A stretch of DNA of 64,000 bases, taken from NCBI RefSeq assembly GCF_014896945.1, contig NZ_CP054719.1:605153-669152 (forward strand), given 5' to 3'. Source of the DNA: Candidatus Bodocaedibacter vickermanii. Its GTDB lineage: Bacteria; Pseudomonadota; Alphaproteobacteria; UBA6184. A program made the translations under genes and the position numbers. The notes beneath the pieces are model-generated. The model saw only the letters and a program-made list of their open reading frames with translations. It was not told where the DNA came from and made no database searches. Of the stretch, positions 36,545 to 47,824 are shown piece after piece. The stretch's first letter is position 1, and every line of letters starts with the position of its first letter.

Positions 36545-38003
36545 TAGATCCTATAATTAGTGTTTCTGCTGCTGGTGTCACATACTGCACATATAATGTT
36601 TGCAGCACTGGCACATAACATCCTAACAGCTGAATGATAACTGCGGGAACAAACACCCATAATAATTGCATGTTAACATTCATCGATGGCCCAATCGATT
36701 GTTTAGCAGGCATATCTATATACATCAGTTTTATAACTTTTAAGTAATAAAATAAACTAATTACTGTTGTTATGACCGCAAATACTGTCAAAAACATTTG
36801 CCCTTGGCTAATAATATACTTCAACACCAATAGTTTTGGAAAGAATCCAATTAGCGGAGGCATCCCCGCCATCGACAAAAAGCACACTGCCAACATGAAT
36901 GCATGCTTAGGACGAACCTGCGACAATCCTTCTAACTTTGTTAAAGCTAAATCGTTGCTTTCCTCATCAGGCTCTCGTTTGTCTTTCAGTGACATCAAGC
37001 ATATCAATGTCATCATCAATGTAAGACTATAAATTAGAACATACACAATAATTGAGGATACCCCAACTGCGTGGATGTTTACAATCCCCATCAACATAAA
37101 TCCCGCATGTCCGACAGAGCTATACCCTAAAAATCGTTTCATGTGCGTTTGAGAAATCGGCACAACTGCTCCCACAATCATCGATAAAATTGCTATAACA
37201 CTCAGCATCCCGTTAATATCCAACGACTTGTTTTCAGAACACAGTCCAACAATCAGCTTTAACAATACCGCAATCGCCGTAACTTTTGAAAGCGTCGAAA
37301 TGATGCTGGTCGATGGTGTTGGTGCCCCCTGATACACATCGGGCACCCATTGATGAAATGGAAATGATCCTATTTTAAATAAGAACGTACAAATCACTAA
37401 TATACTACCCAATACCCCTGCTGTAGAACCCGCTTTCATCGCCGTTGTAATCTCATAAAGGTATAATGTGTTATATGATCCGTATACATACGACGCACCC
37501 AATAAATACAGCACAGACGACAATGACCCTAAGATAAAATACTTTACTCCAGCTTCTGCCGAAAATTCAGACTTGCGTTGCATCACCACCAATGTATAAG
37601 CTGCCAGTGCCTGAATCTCCATTCCAACATACAGCAACATCAAGTGGTTTGCTGATATCATCACACATGCGCCAACGATCAAAAACAACACCATCACAGT
37701 GTGTTCATTTTTGTTGAGTGCATATTTATCTATCAAGGTGGATGTTGCTAAACTTTGAAACAACGCCAACGTTAACAGCGCTATTTTAAATAGTCGTGTA
37801 AACATCGATATGGCAAATAGGTTGTGGTAATACACACCATCTGGCACGCTCAATACTATGGCAACAATACAAAGTATTAAAACGACTGATGATAAGCTCA
37901 TAAGGTGCGTGACACATTTTTGAAATACATCCAGCAATAATATTAAACAGGCTCCAAAAAATAAAATCATCTCTGGTAAAATAGGTGTGATCAACTCAAT
38001 CAT
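36525..38003 (-). CDS. nuoN: NADH-quinone oxidoreductase subunit N
   Basis: 492-aa antiporter-like proton-pumping subunit of complex I with about fourteen membrane helices. The conserved core reads FLIVGACVMISANHLMLLYVGMEIQALAAY, GSFPFHQWVPDVYQGAPTP and FLGYSSVGHAGFMLMG, which hold the key Glu and Lys residues. Last nuo gene of the operon, 2 bases after nuoM. Confidence 0.97.
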   Translation of the reverse strand: MIELITPILPEMILFFGACLILLLDVFQKCVTHLMSLSSVVLILCIVAIVLSVPDGVYYHNLFAISMFTRLFKIALLTLALFQSLATSTLIDKYALNKNEHTVMVLFLIVGACVMISANHLMLLYVGMEIQALAAYTLVVMQRKSEFSAEAGVKYFILGSLSSVLYLLGASYVYGSYNTLYLYEITTAMKAGSTAGVLGSILVICTFLFKIGSFPFHQWVPDVYQGAPTPSTSIISTLSKVTAIAVLLKLIVGLCSENKSLDINGMLSVIAILSMIVGAVVPISQTHMKRFLGYSSVGHAGFMLMGIVNIHAVGVSSIIVYVLIYSLTLMMTLICLMSLKDKREPDEESNDLALTKLEGLSQVRPKHAFMLAVCFLSMAGMPPLIGFFPKLLVLKYIISQGQMFLTVFAVITTVISLFYYLKVIKLMYIDMPAKQSIGPSMNVNMQLLWVFVPAVIIQLLGCYVPVLQTLYVQYVTPAAETLIIGSNGKNYS

Positions 38004-38005
38004 AA

Positions 38006-39478
38006 TTACCCCTTTACCATATGTTTAACAGTATTGTCTAAAACCCCAATAACGGTTTTTGGATATATTCCAATCCACGCGATCATCATGATTAACACAG
38101 AACAAATAGCAAATTCTTTTAGGGTAATGTCCGCAATCTTCTGCACAACTTCAGCCGTTTTTCCAAGAAATACTTGCCTGTACAGTGACAATCCATAAAT
38201 AGGGGCTAATACAACGCCAACCACGGTTAATATGCCCATCAATTGGGAAACTTTGAATACTGCTATGGTCACCATGATTTCCCCCACAAACCCGCTGGTT
38301 ATGGGCAAACTTATCAAACCCAAGATGAATATGAAGGCTATGGCAGAAAGTTTTGGTGCAATAGAAACGACACCACCATAGTGATGCATATCGCGTGTAT
38401 GCGTGCGACGATACAACATGTCTACCAAATAAAATAACCCAGCAGAAATAATTCCGTGACTGACCATCTGAATCACCGCACCCTTAACACCTATGGCTGA
38501 TTGACTGTATATCCCCAACGTCACATATCCCATGTGAGCAATGGATGAATACGCAACCAATTTTTTCATATCAGATTGCGACCATGCCAATAAGGATGCA
38601 TACACAATCGCAATGATGCTAAGCCCCGCAACGACTGGAAAATAATTCGCAGAAAGAGCAGGAAATGCCAACAAATGAAAGCGTATCATCGCATATCCGC
38701 CAAGCTTTAACAGAACCCCAGCAAGAATCATCGATGCAGTTGCAGGTGCCTGAACATGAGCATCTGGCAGCCATGTATGAAATGGGATCATTGGAATTTT
38801 GATGGCAAATCCAATAAACAACGCCCACCATAAGGCATGCGATACAGTATTTGAGAAAGACTCTTCGATCACTGATTTCCAGTCTGCAACATTGAAACTT
38901 TGCACATAAGTTCCAATGACCAGAAATGCCACCAACATTAGAATGGATCCAAAAAATGTGAATAAGAAAAATTTATAGGTTGCATAAACTCGATGCTCGC
39001 CGCCCCATATCCCAATTAACAAAAACATCGGAATTAAGACAGACTCAAATAACACATAAAACATGATCACGTTTAAGGAGATAAACGCGCCTGTAATGAA
39101 TGACTGCATACACAGCAATGCCATGTAGTACAGCTTTGGACGGGTTTGAATACTGCTCCATCCCGCTAAAATGACCAGGGGCATCAGCACACTCGTCAAC
39201 ATTAACATCAACAATGAAACTCCATCAACTCCAACAGAATATTCTATACCCATCCCCCCGAACATCGGGATGGTATGCACTAATTGGAAATGAGATTTTG
39301 CGGCATCAAATTCCTGCCACACGACCAAGAAAACTAAAAACGTGCAGCATGTTGTCCACAGGGCAACAGCACGCGCATTGCGCAAAACTTGAACGGGTGA
39401 TCCTTTGATAAAAAACAGCAACAACGCTCCGACAAGTGGCAAGACTAACAACAATGTTAAAAACGGAAAACTAATCAT
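38006..39478 (-). CDS. nuoM: NADH-quinone oxidoreductase subunit M
   Basis: 490-aa antiporter-like subunit of complex I. YSVGVDGVSLLMLMLTSVLMPLVIL, FYVLFESVLIPMFLLIGIWGG (key Glu), KIPMIPFHTWLPDAHVQAPA and KLVAYSSIAHMGYVTLGIY identify it. It overlaps nuoL by four bases. Confidence 0.98.
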   Translation of the reverse strand: MISFPFLTLLLVLPLVGALLLFFIKGSPVQVLRNARAVALWTTCCTFLVFLVVWQEFDAAKSHFQLVHTIPMFGGMGIEYSVGVDGVSLLMLMLTSVLMPLVILAGWSSIQTRPKLYYMALLCMQSFITGAFISLNVIMFYVLFESVLIPMFLLIGIWGGEHRVYATYKFFLFTFFGSILMLVAFLVIGTYVQSFNVADWKSVIEESFSNTVSHALWWALFIGFAIKIPMIPFHTWLPDAHVQAPATASMILAGVLLKLGGYAMIRFHLLAFPALSANYFPVVAGLSIIAIVYASLLAWSQSDMKKLVAYSSIAHMGYVTLGIYSQSAIGVKGAVIQMVSHGIISAGLFYLVDMLYRRTHTRDMHHYGGVVSIAPKLSAIAFIFILGLISLPITSGFVGEIMVTIAVFKVSQLMGILTVVGVVLAPIYGLSLYRQVFLGKTAEVVQKIADITLKEFAICSVLIMMIAWIGIYPKTVIGVLDNTVKHMVKG

Positions 39479-41400
39479 TTTATGATGACCACCACATATC
39501 CTAATATACCCATTAACCCAGCAATCATAATGATGGCATAATCCCTAACACTTCCAGTTTGCATGTGTCGGAAGACACGTCCCAATCGACCGATGAATAA
39601 CGCAAACCCATTCGATCCATATCGATCGATCAGCCCTTTTTCAATGTGATGGTACAAAAAACCACCCAACCAATGTAACGGCTTAATTAATACTTTGCGA
39701 TAAATCTCATCAATTGCAAATCCACTTTGAATGACTGCGGCAACTCGCTTAAAATGAACCAAGCATACAGCCAGTTTGTGACGCTGAGTATGATATATCC
39801 AAACAGCCAATACAATGCCAGACAACGCCACAACGACAGGCAATCCTTGAATAAACATTGGCATATGATGTTCTATTTCAGTAAACACATAAGCCCCAGA
39901 AATTAGTTGAGGCTTTGTAAAGAACCCAACCAACGCAACTCCTGAAAACACTGCCCCCACTGCCAAAACGACCTTTGGAATCAGCATGATCATTGGCGCC
40001 TCATGAATATGAGACTGCACCCGTTCATCTGCCTTACAATCGCCATGGAATACCAACGATATTAAACGCCATGAATAAAACGCCGTTAAAAATGCTACTG
40101 ATAACCCAACAACATAAGGCACAATCGACCCACCCTCCATCGCATACCCGAATAAAGAGTCCAAAATCCAATCCTTTGAATAGTATCCTGAAAACAATGG
40201 AATGCCTGCAAGTGCAAGGCTACCCACCCAAACAAGGGCATATGTAACTGGAATTTGCTTATACAAACCACCCATCTTACGCATGTTTTGCTCACCCGAC
40301 ATTGCATGAATCACAGACCCCGCCGATAAAAATAACAACGCTTTAAAAAACGCATGGGTCACTAAATGAAACAATGCCGCTGAATACATCGACACACCAC
40401 ACGCCATGAACATATACCCCAACTGACTGCATGTGGAATAAGCAATCACACGCTTAATGTCTTTTTGAAACAACCCAACCACCGCAGCAAACAAGGCTGT
40501 TATTGCACCAATCACGACAATAGCTATTTTTACAGAGGGTGCATATTCAAACAAGAATGATAAGCGAATTAACAAAAACACTCCCGCTGTCACCATCGTT
40601 GCAGCATGAATTAATGCCGATACAGGGGTTGGTCCCTCCATCGCATCAGGCAACCACACATGCAATCCAAATTGAGCCGACTTAGCCATGGCTCCAATCA
40701 AAAAGCACGCACAAATAAACGTATATGCATTAATAGTTAGATGATCCGTTAATCGAAAAAACGCCTGATCATACGTTGAAAGCTTTGATAAGATCTCAGG
40801 AATAGATACAGAATCAAACACTGCAATACATCCCACAATACCAAGCACCATGCCCATGTCACCAATTCGATTTGTAATAAAGGCTTTCATTGATGCCGCA
40901 TTGGCTGATTCTTTTTGGAACCAAAATCCAATTAATAAATAAGACGACAGCCCAACGCCTTCCCATCCTAGGAACAATTGCAGCAGGTCGTCTGACATAA
41001 CCAAAAACAACATAAAGAATGTAAATAAACTAAGGTAAGACATAAACCGAGCAATCGATTTATCGCCCTTCATATACCCCAAAGAATAAATGTGCACCAT
41101 AAATGATACAATGGTTACGACCGCTGCCATTATGGCAGACAAGCTGTCGACATAAAGTCCCCAGGTAATCGTATGGCGATCATCCAATGGAATCCACGAC
41201 AGCATTTCCCCATGCACCACTTTTTTTGCAACAATAACATCATAGACTAAATCCAAAGCAATCAGCGCAGAAACACCCATACACATACACGTGACCAGTT
41301 TTGCAAGATCATCCATAGTACGTTGATTGAAAAAGCTAATCAGTCCGGCAACACAACTGCCGATCAACGGAATCCATAATACTGCAGCGGCCATGATCAT
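39475..41400 (-). CDS. nuoL: NADH-quinone oxidoreductase subunit L
   Basis: 641-aa largest antiporter-like subunit, distal in the membrane arm. It has about sixteen helices: LFLGWEGVGLSSYLLIGFW, AKSAQFGLHVWLPDAMEGPT, HAATMVTAGVFLLIRLS and KRVIAYSTCSQLGYMFMACG are conserved blocks. The C-terminal part forms the lateral helix along nuoM and nuoN. It lies 3 bases after nuoK. Confidence 0.98.
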   Translation of the reverse strand: MIMAAAVLWIPLIGSCVAGLISFFNQRTMDDLAKLVTCMCMGVSALIALDLVYDVIVAKKVVHGEMLSWIPLDDRHTITWGLYVDSLSAIMAAVVTIVSFMVHIYSLGYMKGDKSIARFMSYLSLFTFFMLFLVMSDDLLQLFLGWEGVGLSSYLLIGFWFQKESANAASMKAFITNRIGDMGMVLGIVGCIAVFDSVSIPEILSKLSTYDQAFFRLTDHLTINAYTFICACFLIGAMAKSAQFGLHVWLPDAMEGPTPVSALIHAATMVTAGVFLLIRLSFLFEYAPSVKIAIVVIGAITALFAAVVGLFQKDIKRVIAYSTCSQLGYMFMACGVSMYSAALFHLVTHAFFKALLFLSAGSVIHAMSGEQNMRKMGGLYKQIPVTYALVWVGSLALAGIPLFSGYYSKDWILDSLFGYAMEGGSIVPYVVGLSVAFLTAFYSWRLISLVFHGDCKADERVQSHIHEAPMIMLIPKVVLAVGAVFSGVALVGFFTKPQLISGAYVFTEIEHHMPMFIQGLPVVVALSGIVLAVWIYHTQRHKLAVCLVHFKRVAAVIQSGFAIDEIYRKVLIKPLHWLGGFLYHHIEKGLIDRYGSNGFALFIGRLGRVFRHMQTGSVRDYAIIMIAGLMGILGYVVVIIK

Positions 41401-41403
41401 GTT

Positions 41404-41709
41404 TTAACCCTTTAATACAGTTGCATCTGCAACCGAGATGACAGAACGCTTGCGGAAATAAAAGACTAAGATACCCAGCCCAACGGCAGATTCAGCCGCA
41501 GCAACTGTTAGCAAAAATACGGTGAACACATGCCCATCAATATTGTGTGCTGCATAGGCATACGCAATGAAATTAATGCTGACTGCCAGAAACATAAGCT
41601 CGATGCATAAAAAGACTTTGATCAAGTTATTCATGCTAATCAAAATACCCATGGCTGCAATCACAAAAACCAAGATACTAAGGATATTAATGTGAAACGG
41701 ATCAATCAT
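41404..41709 (-). CDS. nuoK: NADH-quinone oxidoreductase subunit K
   Basis: 101-aa three-helix membrane subunit. NNLIKVFLCIELMFLAVSINFIAYA contains the conserved intramembrane Glu, and LTVAAAESAVGLGILVFYFR the second. Length is standard. It abuts nuoJ directly. Confidence 0.97.
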   Translation of the reverse strand: MIDPFHINILSILVFVIAAMGILISMNNLIKVFLCIELMFLAVSINFIAYAYAAHNIDGHVFTVFLLTVAAAESAVGLGILVFYFRKRSVISVADATVLKG

Positions 41710-42300
41710 TTAAATGCCCTCTCCCCGTTTAACTTTAACCATCTGCAGCACATCTTCGGGTTTGCGATTAATCTGATCGGTTGAATTTTGTCGTTTAACG
41801 TGTTTTACAGATCGACTTTGAAACGTCACGATCACTGCTGACACCATTGCCACCAATAACACGACAGCACAACACTGAAATATTAATCCATACTGTGTGT
41901 ATAACACTCTGCCAATTGATTTAATGTTTGAAACGTCATGATCAGAAACTCGTGATGACTGAGGCACCTGCAACAGCAGTATCAACTCTGCAACAAAAAT
42001 CGCCCCCATTCCAAAAATCCAATATCTATAGGGCTTAAGTTTGGACAGTACAAACCGCTCATCTGTTTGCGTTAATGTCATCACAACGAACAGTAACAAT
42101 ACTGATACGGCTCCAACGTAAATAATTACAGTACTGAGTGCAACAAATTCAGCCCCCAATAAGATATAAAGAGCCGAAGCATTAAGGAATGCAAAAATCA
42201 ACGATAATACGCTGTACACAGGCTTTCGAAATAGAACAACTCCCAAAGCCCCTAAAAGGATTAGACTTGAAAATCCATATGCTAGAACAGGTTGAAACAC
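41710..42300 (-). CDS. nuoJ: NADH-quinone oxidoreductase subunit J
   Basis: 196-aa five-helix membrane subunit. FRKPVYSVLSLIFAFLNASALYILLGAEFVALSTVIIYVGAVSVLLLFVVMTL is a long stretch typical of NuoJ (positions ~24-77), including the pi-bulge helix. The start is GTG at 42300 with AAAGGTAACG upstream. A 52-bp gap separates it from nuoI. Confidence 0.96.
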   Translation of the reverse strand: MFQPVLAYGFSSLILLGALGVVLFRKPVYSVLSLIFAFLNASALYILLGAEFVALSTVIIYVGAVSVLLLFVVMTLTQTDERFVLSKLKPYRYWIFGMGAIFVAELILLLQVPQSSRVSDHDVSNIKSIGRVLYTQYGLIFQCCAVVLLVAMVSAVIVTFQSRSVKHVKRQNSTDQINRKPEDVLQMVKVKRGEGI

Positions 42301-42352
42301 CGTATACGTTACCTTTATTATTCTTATTTTTTATATAGGCTATAACTACATC

Positions 42353-42835
42353 TTATCTGTATGGCGCATCTTTTTCAAGGTTTGCTGCAATCACAGATTC
42401 CCACTTATCGCCATTTTCTAATAATTTTTCTTTTGTATAAATTAATTCTTCTCGCGTTGTCGTACTGAATTCAAAGTTTGGTCCTTGAACAATAGCATCC
42501 ACCGGGCAGGCTTCTTGGCATAAACCACAGTAAATACATTTGGTCATATCAATATCATATCGTACGGTTCTGCGCGTGCCATCATCGCGTTCTGCCGATA
42601 CAATTGTAATAGCTTGGGCAGGACAAATAGCCTCACACAGCTTACACGCAATGCATCGCTCTTCACCATTTGGGTATCTGCGAAGCGCATGCTCACCGCG
42701 AAACCGCGCACTGATTCGACCTTTTTCAAAGGGATAATTGATTGTAACCTTGGCTTTAAAAAACATGTATTTAAACGTTAAGCCCATGCCTTTTAAAATA
42801 TCGAGTAACAACACTCGTTTAATTACATTCCACAT
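42353..42835 (-). CDS. nuoI: NADH-quinone oxidoreductase subunit I
   Basis: 160-aa ferredoxin-like subunit with two 4Fe-4S clusters (N6a and N6b): [12 protein letters not shown] near residue 60 and [12 protein letters not shown] near 99. The frame is open 27 codons further, but ATG 42835, just after the nuoH stop, matches family length. Confidence 0.97.
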   Translation of the reverse strand: MWNVIKRVLLLDILKGMGLTFKYMFFKAKVTINYPFEKGRISARFRGEHALRRYPNGEERCIACKLCEAICPAQAITIVSAERDDGTRRTVRYDIDMTKCIYCGLCQEACPVDAIVQGPNFEFSTTTREELIYTKEKLLENGDKWESVIAANLEKDAPYR

Positions 42836-42837
42836 GA

Positions 42838-43845
42838 TCAGACTCCCTTTAACAACAGCATCACCACCGCTGTCAACATAAACCAAACCAGTGAAATAGG
42901 CAGAAATACTTTCCACCCAATGTTCATCAATTGATCATATCGATACCGTGGCAATGTTGTTCGAACCCACAAAAATAAGAACAAGCAAAATGTTATTTTC
43001 ATGCCCATCCACACAAACCCAGGCACCCATGCAAAGATCGCCCAATCAAAAGGTGGTAGCCATCCGCCCAGAAATAAGATGGACATTAACGCACTCATCA
43101 CAATCATGTTGCCATATTCCGCCAGAAAAAAAGCCCCAAAAGGTGTTGCAGAATACTCTACATTAAATCCCCCCGCCAGCTCACCTTCTGCCTCAGCAAG
43201 GTCAAAAGGCGTGCGGTTGGTTTCTGCTAACGCTGAAATAAAAAACAGTATGAACATTGGAAAATGCGGGATAATAAACCATAACCCTTTTTGACCCTGC
43301 ACAATATCGGACAGGTTAAACGACTGAACGGTCATTACGACAGACAGCAGAATAATCCCCATGGAAACCTCGTAGGAAATCATCTGAGCTGCCGCACGAA
43401 GTCCTCCGTACAGGGCATAAACTGAATTGCTGGACCACCCCGCCATGATGATCCCAAACACGCCCATCGAACTGATAGCAAGCAGGTACAACAACCCCAG
43501 ATTAATATTTGCAAAAACAAGCGCCTCACCCCACGGAATCACCGCCCAACTGGCCAAACTTAACCCAAACGTAATGATGGGCGCCAGCAGGAATACCGGA
43601 ACATCTGCATTTTTAGGTAGAATGATTTCTTTGTGAATCAACTTAATACCATCAGCAAAGGGTTGAAATAAGCCAAACGGTCCAATGACGTTTGCGCCCC
43701 ATCGCATTTGAGCCGCCGCCAATACTTTTCGTTCTGCCAGGGTAAGGTACGCAATCGCCACGATCGTACCCACCAAGAATACCAACACACCCACACACAA
43801 TTTTATAAAAGGAATCCCTAATTCAAGGATATCGTTCCAGGTCAT
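42838..43845 (-). CDS. nuoH: NADH-quinone oxidoreductase subunit H
   Basis: 335-aa membrane subunit forming part of the quinone chamber. [58 protein letters not shown] and [18 protein letters not shown] are diagnostic. It overlaps nuoG by four bases. Confidence 0.98.
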   Translation of the reverse strand: MTWNDILELGIPFIKLCVGVLVFLVGTIVAIAYLTLAERKVLAAAQMRWGANVIGPFGLFQPFADGIKLIHKEIILPKNADVPVFLLAPIITFGLSLASWAVIPWGEALVFANINLGLLYLLAISSMGVFGIIMAGWSSNSVYALYGGLRAAAQMISYEVSMGIILLSVVMTVQSFNLSDIVQGQKGLWFIIPHFPMFILFFISALAETNRTPFDLAEAEGELAGGFNVEYSATPFGAFFLAEYGNMIVMSALMSILFLGGWLPPFDWAIFAWVPGFVWMGMKITFCLFLFLWVRTTLPRYRYDQLMNIGWKVFLPISLVWFMLTAVVMLLLKGV

Positions 43846-45893
43846 TTTTTGTCTCCCTGAAAAATTTCTTTAGTACACTGAGCCATTATTTTCGAATACT
43901 TACTGATCACATTCGTCATATAAAAATTCGCAATCGCAGGCTGAAGCTCTTCACTAACTAAAGTTCCTTTTACTCCCATATTTGAATCCCAATGGCGTTT
44001 ACTAAAACTTCTGTTTTCTGAAAACTCATTGTTTTCTTTTTGCAGATCTTTTCGCACATCTTGAATCGACGCATACTGCTTCTGATGCCCCATACGATTT
44101 AATAATTCGGCAAAAATCTGCCAATCCGTACGCGCATCACCGGGTGGATTTACCGCCTTATGAGCATATTGAGATCGCCCCTCTGTATTCACATAAATAG
44201 CCGACTTTTCGGTATACGCACATCCTGGTAAAACAACATCAGCTCGAGACGCACCTTTATCACCATGATGCCCGATATAAACTACGAATGTATTTTTGCT
44301 TATTTTGTGTGCAACATCATCAACCCCCAGCAAAAACATCAAACTAATCCGACCATCGTGGGTTGCAGGAATCATGTCCGTTGCACTCAATCCATTTTCA
44401 CCTGGCACAAACCCAAGATCCAAACCACCCACCCGATTGGCTGCCGTGTGCAAAACGTTAAACCCATTCCAACCATCATCACGGACTAAATTATATTTTT
44501 CAGCAATCTTGGCACACGTGTTTAAAATCACGGAACCTTGAGACGATTGCAAAGCAGATTGTCCAATAATTATTGCTGGACGTTTAGCCATTTTAAGCGC
44601 TTTTGCGGCTTTTCCTTTACCCGCTAAAAGATCTGTCAATACCACAACGTCATTTCCAAGATCAACGACGGGATACGTTAAATCATGTTCAAACCCAATT
44701 CGGAACATCTGCATGCCGTTGTTCACAACTCCACGGCGCAATCGAATATTTAGAACAGGGGCTTCCCATCGCGGATTCGTTCCAATCAATACACACACAT
44801 CCGCAGTATCAATATCATTTAAACTGGTGTTAAACACAAATGACGCTGGGTTTTCAGCATCAGCATACGCCCCAACCACACGGCAATCTAAATGTTGAGA
44901 CCCTATATGTTGCATCAATCGTTTCATTAGCAGCATACTTTCACAGTCAACCAAATCCCCTGCCAATGCTGCAACCTTATGACTAGGTGTTGTCGTTAGT
45001 TGTTGTACAACGTTTGCAAGTGCATCATCCCACGATGCAGGCTGTAATGTCCCTTTGTTATCTCGAACATAAGGTTTATCTAACCGTTGCGACAACAGAC
45101 CATCGTAAGCAAATCGACTTTTATCCGACAACCAAATTTCATTAATGTCTTCCATTTCCCGTGGCTTAATTCGGAATACTTGTCCACCACGACTATCCAC
45201 ACGAATATGCGATCCCAACGCATCCATCACATCAATGGTATCCGTATGTGTTAGCTCCCAAGGACGCCCTTGGAATTGATAGGGTTTAGAATTCAAAGCC
45301 CCAACCGGACATAAATCAATTACATTACCAGAAATTTCTGACTTAACTGCTTGTTCTAAAGTGGTAATTTCCATATGTTCACCCCGACCCACAGCGCCAA
45401 TGTCAGTGACTCCCGCTATGTCTTCTGCAAAACGAACACACCGCGTACAGTGAATACATCGGGTCATTGTCGTGCTGATTAAAGGCCCCATATGTTTACT
45501 TGGGACTATACGTTTTTCTTCCATGTACCTAGATCGATCACGACCGTAATGCAGCGTCTGATCTTGCAAATCACATTCTCCCGCTTGATCGCACACAGGA
45601 CAATCTAAGGGATGGTTAATCAACAAAAACTCCATCACACCTTCGCGATCTTTTTTCACATGATCTGTCGTTGTGTGAATCACCATGCCATCTTGAATTG
45701 TATTTGCACAGCTGGGTATTGGCTTACGAGATCCCTCAACATCCACCAAACACATACGACAATTTCCTGCAATATCTAATTTGGGATGATAGCAAAAGTG
45801 TGGTATCTGAATACCCACTTGCTGACAGGCTTCAATAATGCTGATCGCCTTTGGAAACACATGTTGTTGATGATCGATTGTAACTTTAATCAT
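43842..45893 (-). CDS. nuoG: NADH-quinone oxidoreductase subunit G
   Basis: 683 aa from ATG 45893 (MIKVTIDHQQHVF), which fits family starts better than the frame opening at 45914. It carries the 2Fe-2S cluster N1b (CYHPKLDIAGNCRMC), the His/Cys ligands of N5 (CPVCDQAGECDLQD) and N4 (CIHCTRCVRFAEDIAG, CPVGALNSKPY). The C-terminal molybdopterin oxidoreductase-like domain has no cofactor, as usual. A ~110-bp gap with hairpins separates it from nuoF, the only large gap in the operon. Confidence 0.97.
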   Translation of the reverse strand: MIKVTIDHQQHVFPKAISIIEACQQVGIQIPHFCYHPKLDIAGNCRMCLVDVEGSRKPIPSCANTIQDGMVIHTTTDHVKKDREGVMEFLLINHPLDCPVCDQAGECDLQDQTLHYGRDRSRYMEEKRIVPSKHMGPLISTTMTRCIHCTRCVRFAEDIAGVTDIGAVGRGEHMEITTLEQAVKSEISGNVIDLCPVGALNSKPYQFQGRPWELTHTDTIDVMDALGSHIRVDSRGGQVFRIKPREMEDINEIWLSDKSRFAYDGLLSQRLDKPYVRDNKGTLQPASWDDALANVVQQLTTTPSHKVAALAGDLVDCESMLLMKRLMQHIGSQHLDCRVVGAYADAENPASFVFNTSLNDIDTADVCVLIGTNPRWEAPVLNIRLRRGVVNNGMQMFRIGFEHDLTYPVVDLGNDVVVLTDLLAGKGKAAKALKMAKRPAIIIGQSALQSSQGSVILNTCAKIAEKYNLVRDDGWNGFNVLHTAANRVGGLDLGFVPGENGLSATDMIPATHDGRISLMFLLGVDDVAHKISKNTFVVYIGHHGDKGASRADVVLPGCAYTEKSAIYVNTEGRSQYAHKAVNPPGDARTDWQIFAELLNRMGHQKQYASIQDVRKDLQKENNEFSENRSFSKRHWDSNMGVKGTLVSEELQPAIANFYMTNVISKYSKIMAQCTKEIFQGDKK

Positions 45894-45904
45894 GACACAC
45901 CTGT

Positions 45905-45990
45905 AATTGGACACCCTCGCATTGCTCGGGTGACGTTTGATAGCCCACCCACCCGACCTGGATAGCGTATAGTGCCGCTACCAGGTCTTT
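45905..45990 (-). other. Two hairpins between nuoF and nuoG
   Basis: On the minus strand GACCTGGTAGCG pairs with CGCTA(T)CCAGGTC around a short loop (one bulge), and CACCC...GGGTG closes a second stem nearer to nuoG. There is no U-tract. They could be processing or stability elements that set nuoG levels. Confidence 0.6.
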
Positions 45991-46001
45991 ACCCACAGAC
46001 A

Positions 46002-47273
46002 TCATCGTCGCCCTCCATGCTCAATACGTGCAATCAGCTCGTGTTTAAAATGCCGAATCAATCCTTGCACAGGCCAGGCAGCGGCATCACCTAACGCACA
46101 AATGGTATGCCCCTCAATTTGATGGGTAATATCTTCTAACAGGTCGATGTCTTTTAAATCTGCATCACCCCGTTGAATACGGGTCAGCAATCGCCATAAC
46201 CATCCGGTACCCTCACGGCACGGTGAACATTGACCACAACTTTCATGCATGTAAAATTTAGATAACCGTGCGATGGCTTCAACAATATCTGTCGATTGAT
46301 CCATCACGATCACCGCCGCAGTTCCCAAACCAGACTTCACGGCAGACAGGCTATCGAAATCCATTGCAACCGTATCACAGATTGATTTAGGCAATACGGG
46401 AACGGAAGACCCACCCGGTATGACCGCCAGCAAATTATCCCAACCACCTCGCACACCACCTGCATGTTTTTCGATCAACTCTTTTAAGGGAATTCCCATT
46501 GCCTCTTCAACATTGCACGGTGTGTTTACATGACCAGAGATACAAAATACTTTGGTACCACAACTTTTTGCAGGACCTAATCCTGCAAACCACTGCGCAC
46601 CTCTACGTAAAATTGTGGGCACAACAGCAATGGTTTCAATGTTATTGATAACTGTGGGCTTTCCATATAATCCAACAACCGCTGGAAATGGCGGCTTTAG
46701 ACGGGGTTGCCCTTTTTTTCCTTCAAGACTTTCTAACAGTGCTGTTTCTTCACCGCAAATATAGGCACCCGCTCCGCGATGCACATACAGATCAAAATCA
46801 AACCCGCTTCCAACGGCGTTCTTGCCCAACAGTTTTTTGTCATAGGCTTCTTTGATCGCTGTTTCTAAAATATCAGACTCTCGTTTAAATTCCCCACGAA
46901 TGTAAATGTACCCAACACTTGCACCAATTGCGCATGCGGCTAGCAAGGCACCTTCGATAATTTTGTGCGGTTCATTTCGAATAATATCACGATCCTTGCA
47001 CGTTCCAGGTTCACCCTCATCTGCATTCACAACAAGGTAGTGTTGCTGATTATCTTTTGGAATAAACGACCATTTCATGCCCGTTGAAAAGCCAGCGCCG
47101 CCACGCCCACGAAGGCCAGAGGCTTTAATTTCAGCGACAATCCAGTCAGAGCTCTTTGCGATCAAATCAGCCGTTTTATCCCAATCCCCACGCTGTTCTG
47201 CCGCACTCAAATTCCACCCCAAGAATCCGTATAAATTTTTGAAAATGCGATCCTGATCACTTAAAAATGTCAT
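46002..47273 (-). CDS. nuoF: NADH-quinone oxidoreductase subunit F
   Basis: 423-aa NADH-oxidising subunit with FMN and cluster N3. [18 protein letters not shown] and [15 protein letters not shown] form the flavin/NADH site, and the cluster ligands are [15 protein letters not shown] plus the later Cys in [15 protein letters not shown]. It overlaps nuoE by four bases. Confidence 0.98.
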   Translation of the reverse strand: MTFLSDQDRIFKNLYGFLGWNLSAAEQRGDWDKTADLIAKSSDWIVAEIKASGLRGRGGAGFSTGMKWSFIPKDNQQHYLVVNADEGEPGTCKDRDIIRNEPHKIIEGALLAACAIGASVGYIYIRGEFKRESDILETAIKEAYDKKLLGKNAVGSGFDFDLYVHRGAGAYICGEETALLESLEGKKGQPRLKPPFPAVVGLYGKPTVINNIETIAVVPTILRRGAQWFAGLGPAKSCGTKVFCISGHVNTPCNVEEAMGIPLKELIEKHAGGVRGGWDNLLAVIPGGSSVPVLPKSICDTVAMDFDSLSAVKSGLGTAAVIVMDQSTDIVEAIARLSKFYMHESCGQCSPCREGTGWLWRLLTRIQRGDADLKDIDLLEDITHQIEGHTICALGDAAAWPVQGLIRHFKHELIARIEHGGRR

Positions 47274-47824
47274 GATGCAAATCCTTTCACGGGTTCGGAA
47301 CTAACACGCCCAATCATAGATCCTGTCTTTACAGGCTTTCCCGCAATAACATCATCCAACATCAGGCTGAACGCTTCAGGATTTACATCTTCAATGTATG
47401 CGTCATTGATCTGTACGATCGGCGCGTTCACACATGCACCCAAGCATTGAACCTCAAACAAACTGATGTCGTTTTTCGTTTCACCAGGCTGAATGCCTAA
47501 TTTTGTTTTACACACGTTCATAACGTCATCACTGCCTCGCAACCAACAGGGCGTTGTGGTGCACACTTGAATGACCGTTTTACCCACCGGCTGTAATCGA
47601 TACATCGTATAAAACGTTGCGACTTCTTGCACGCGAATGACGGGCATTTGCAACAACTCTGCGATCGTTTCGATGGCATCACGAGACAACCATCCACCAT
47701 TTTGAGCTTGTGCTAAATCCAACAATGGCATCACTGCACTTTGCGGATGATCTTTTGGATACGTCTCTAAAATCTGCTTAATTTTTTTGTGGTTCTCAGT
47801 TGAAAATTTAAATGAGCTGCTCAT
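47270..47824 (-). CDS. nuoE: NADH-quinone oxidoreductase subunit E
   Basis: 184-aa thioredoxin-like subunit with 2Fe-2S cluster N1a. Ligands are [13 protein letters not shown] and [13 protein letters not shown]. The helical N-terminal domain is the usual one. It overlaps nuoD by four bases. Confidence 0.97.
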   Translation of the reverse strand: MSSSFKFSTENHKKIKQILETYPKDHPQSAVMPLLDLAQAQNGGWLSRDAIETIAELLQMPVIRVQEVATFYTMYRLQPVGKTVIQVCTTTPCWLRGSDDVMNVCKTKLGIQPGETKNDISLFEVQCLGACVNAPIVQINDAYIEDVNPEAFSLMLDDVIAGKPVKTGSMIGRVSSEPVKGFAS

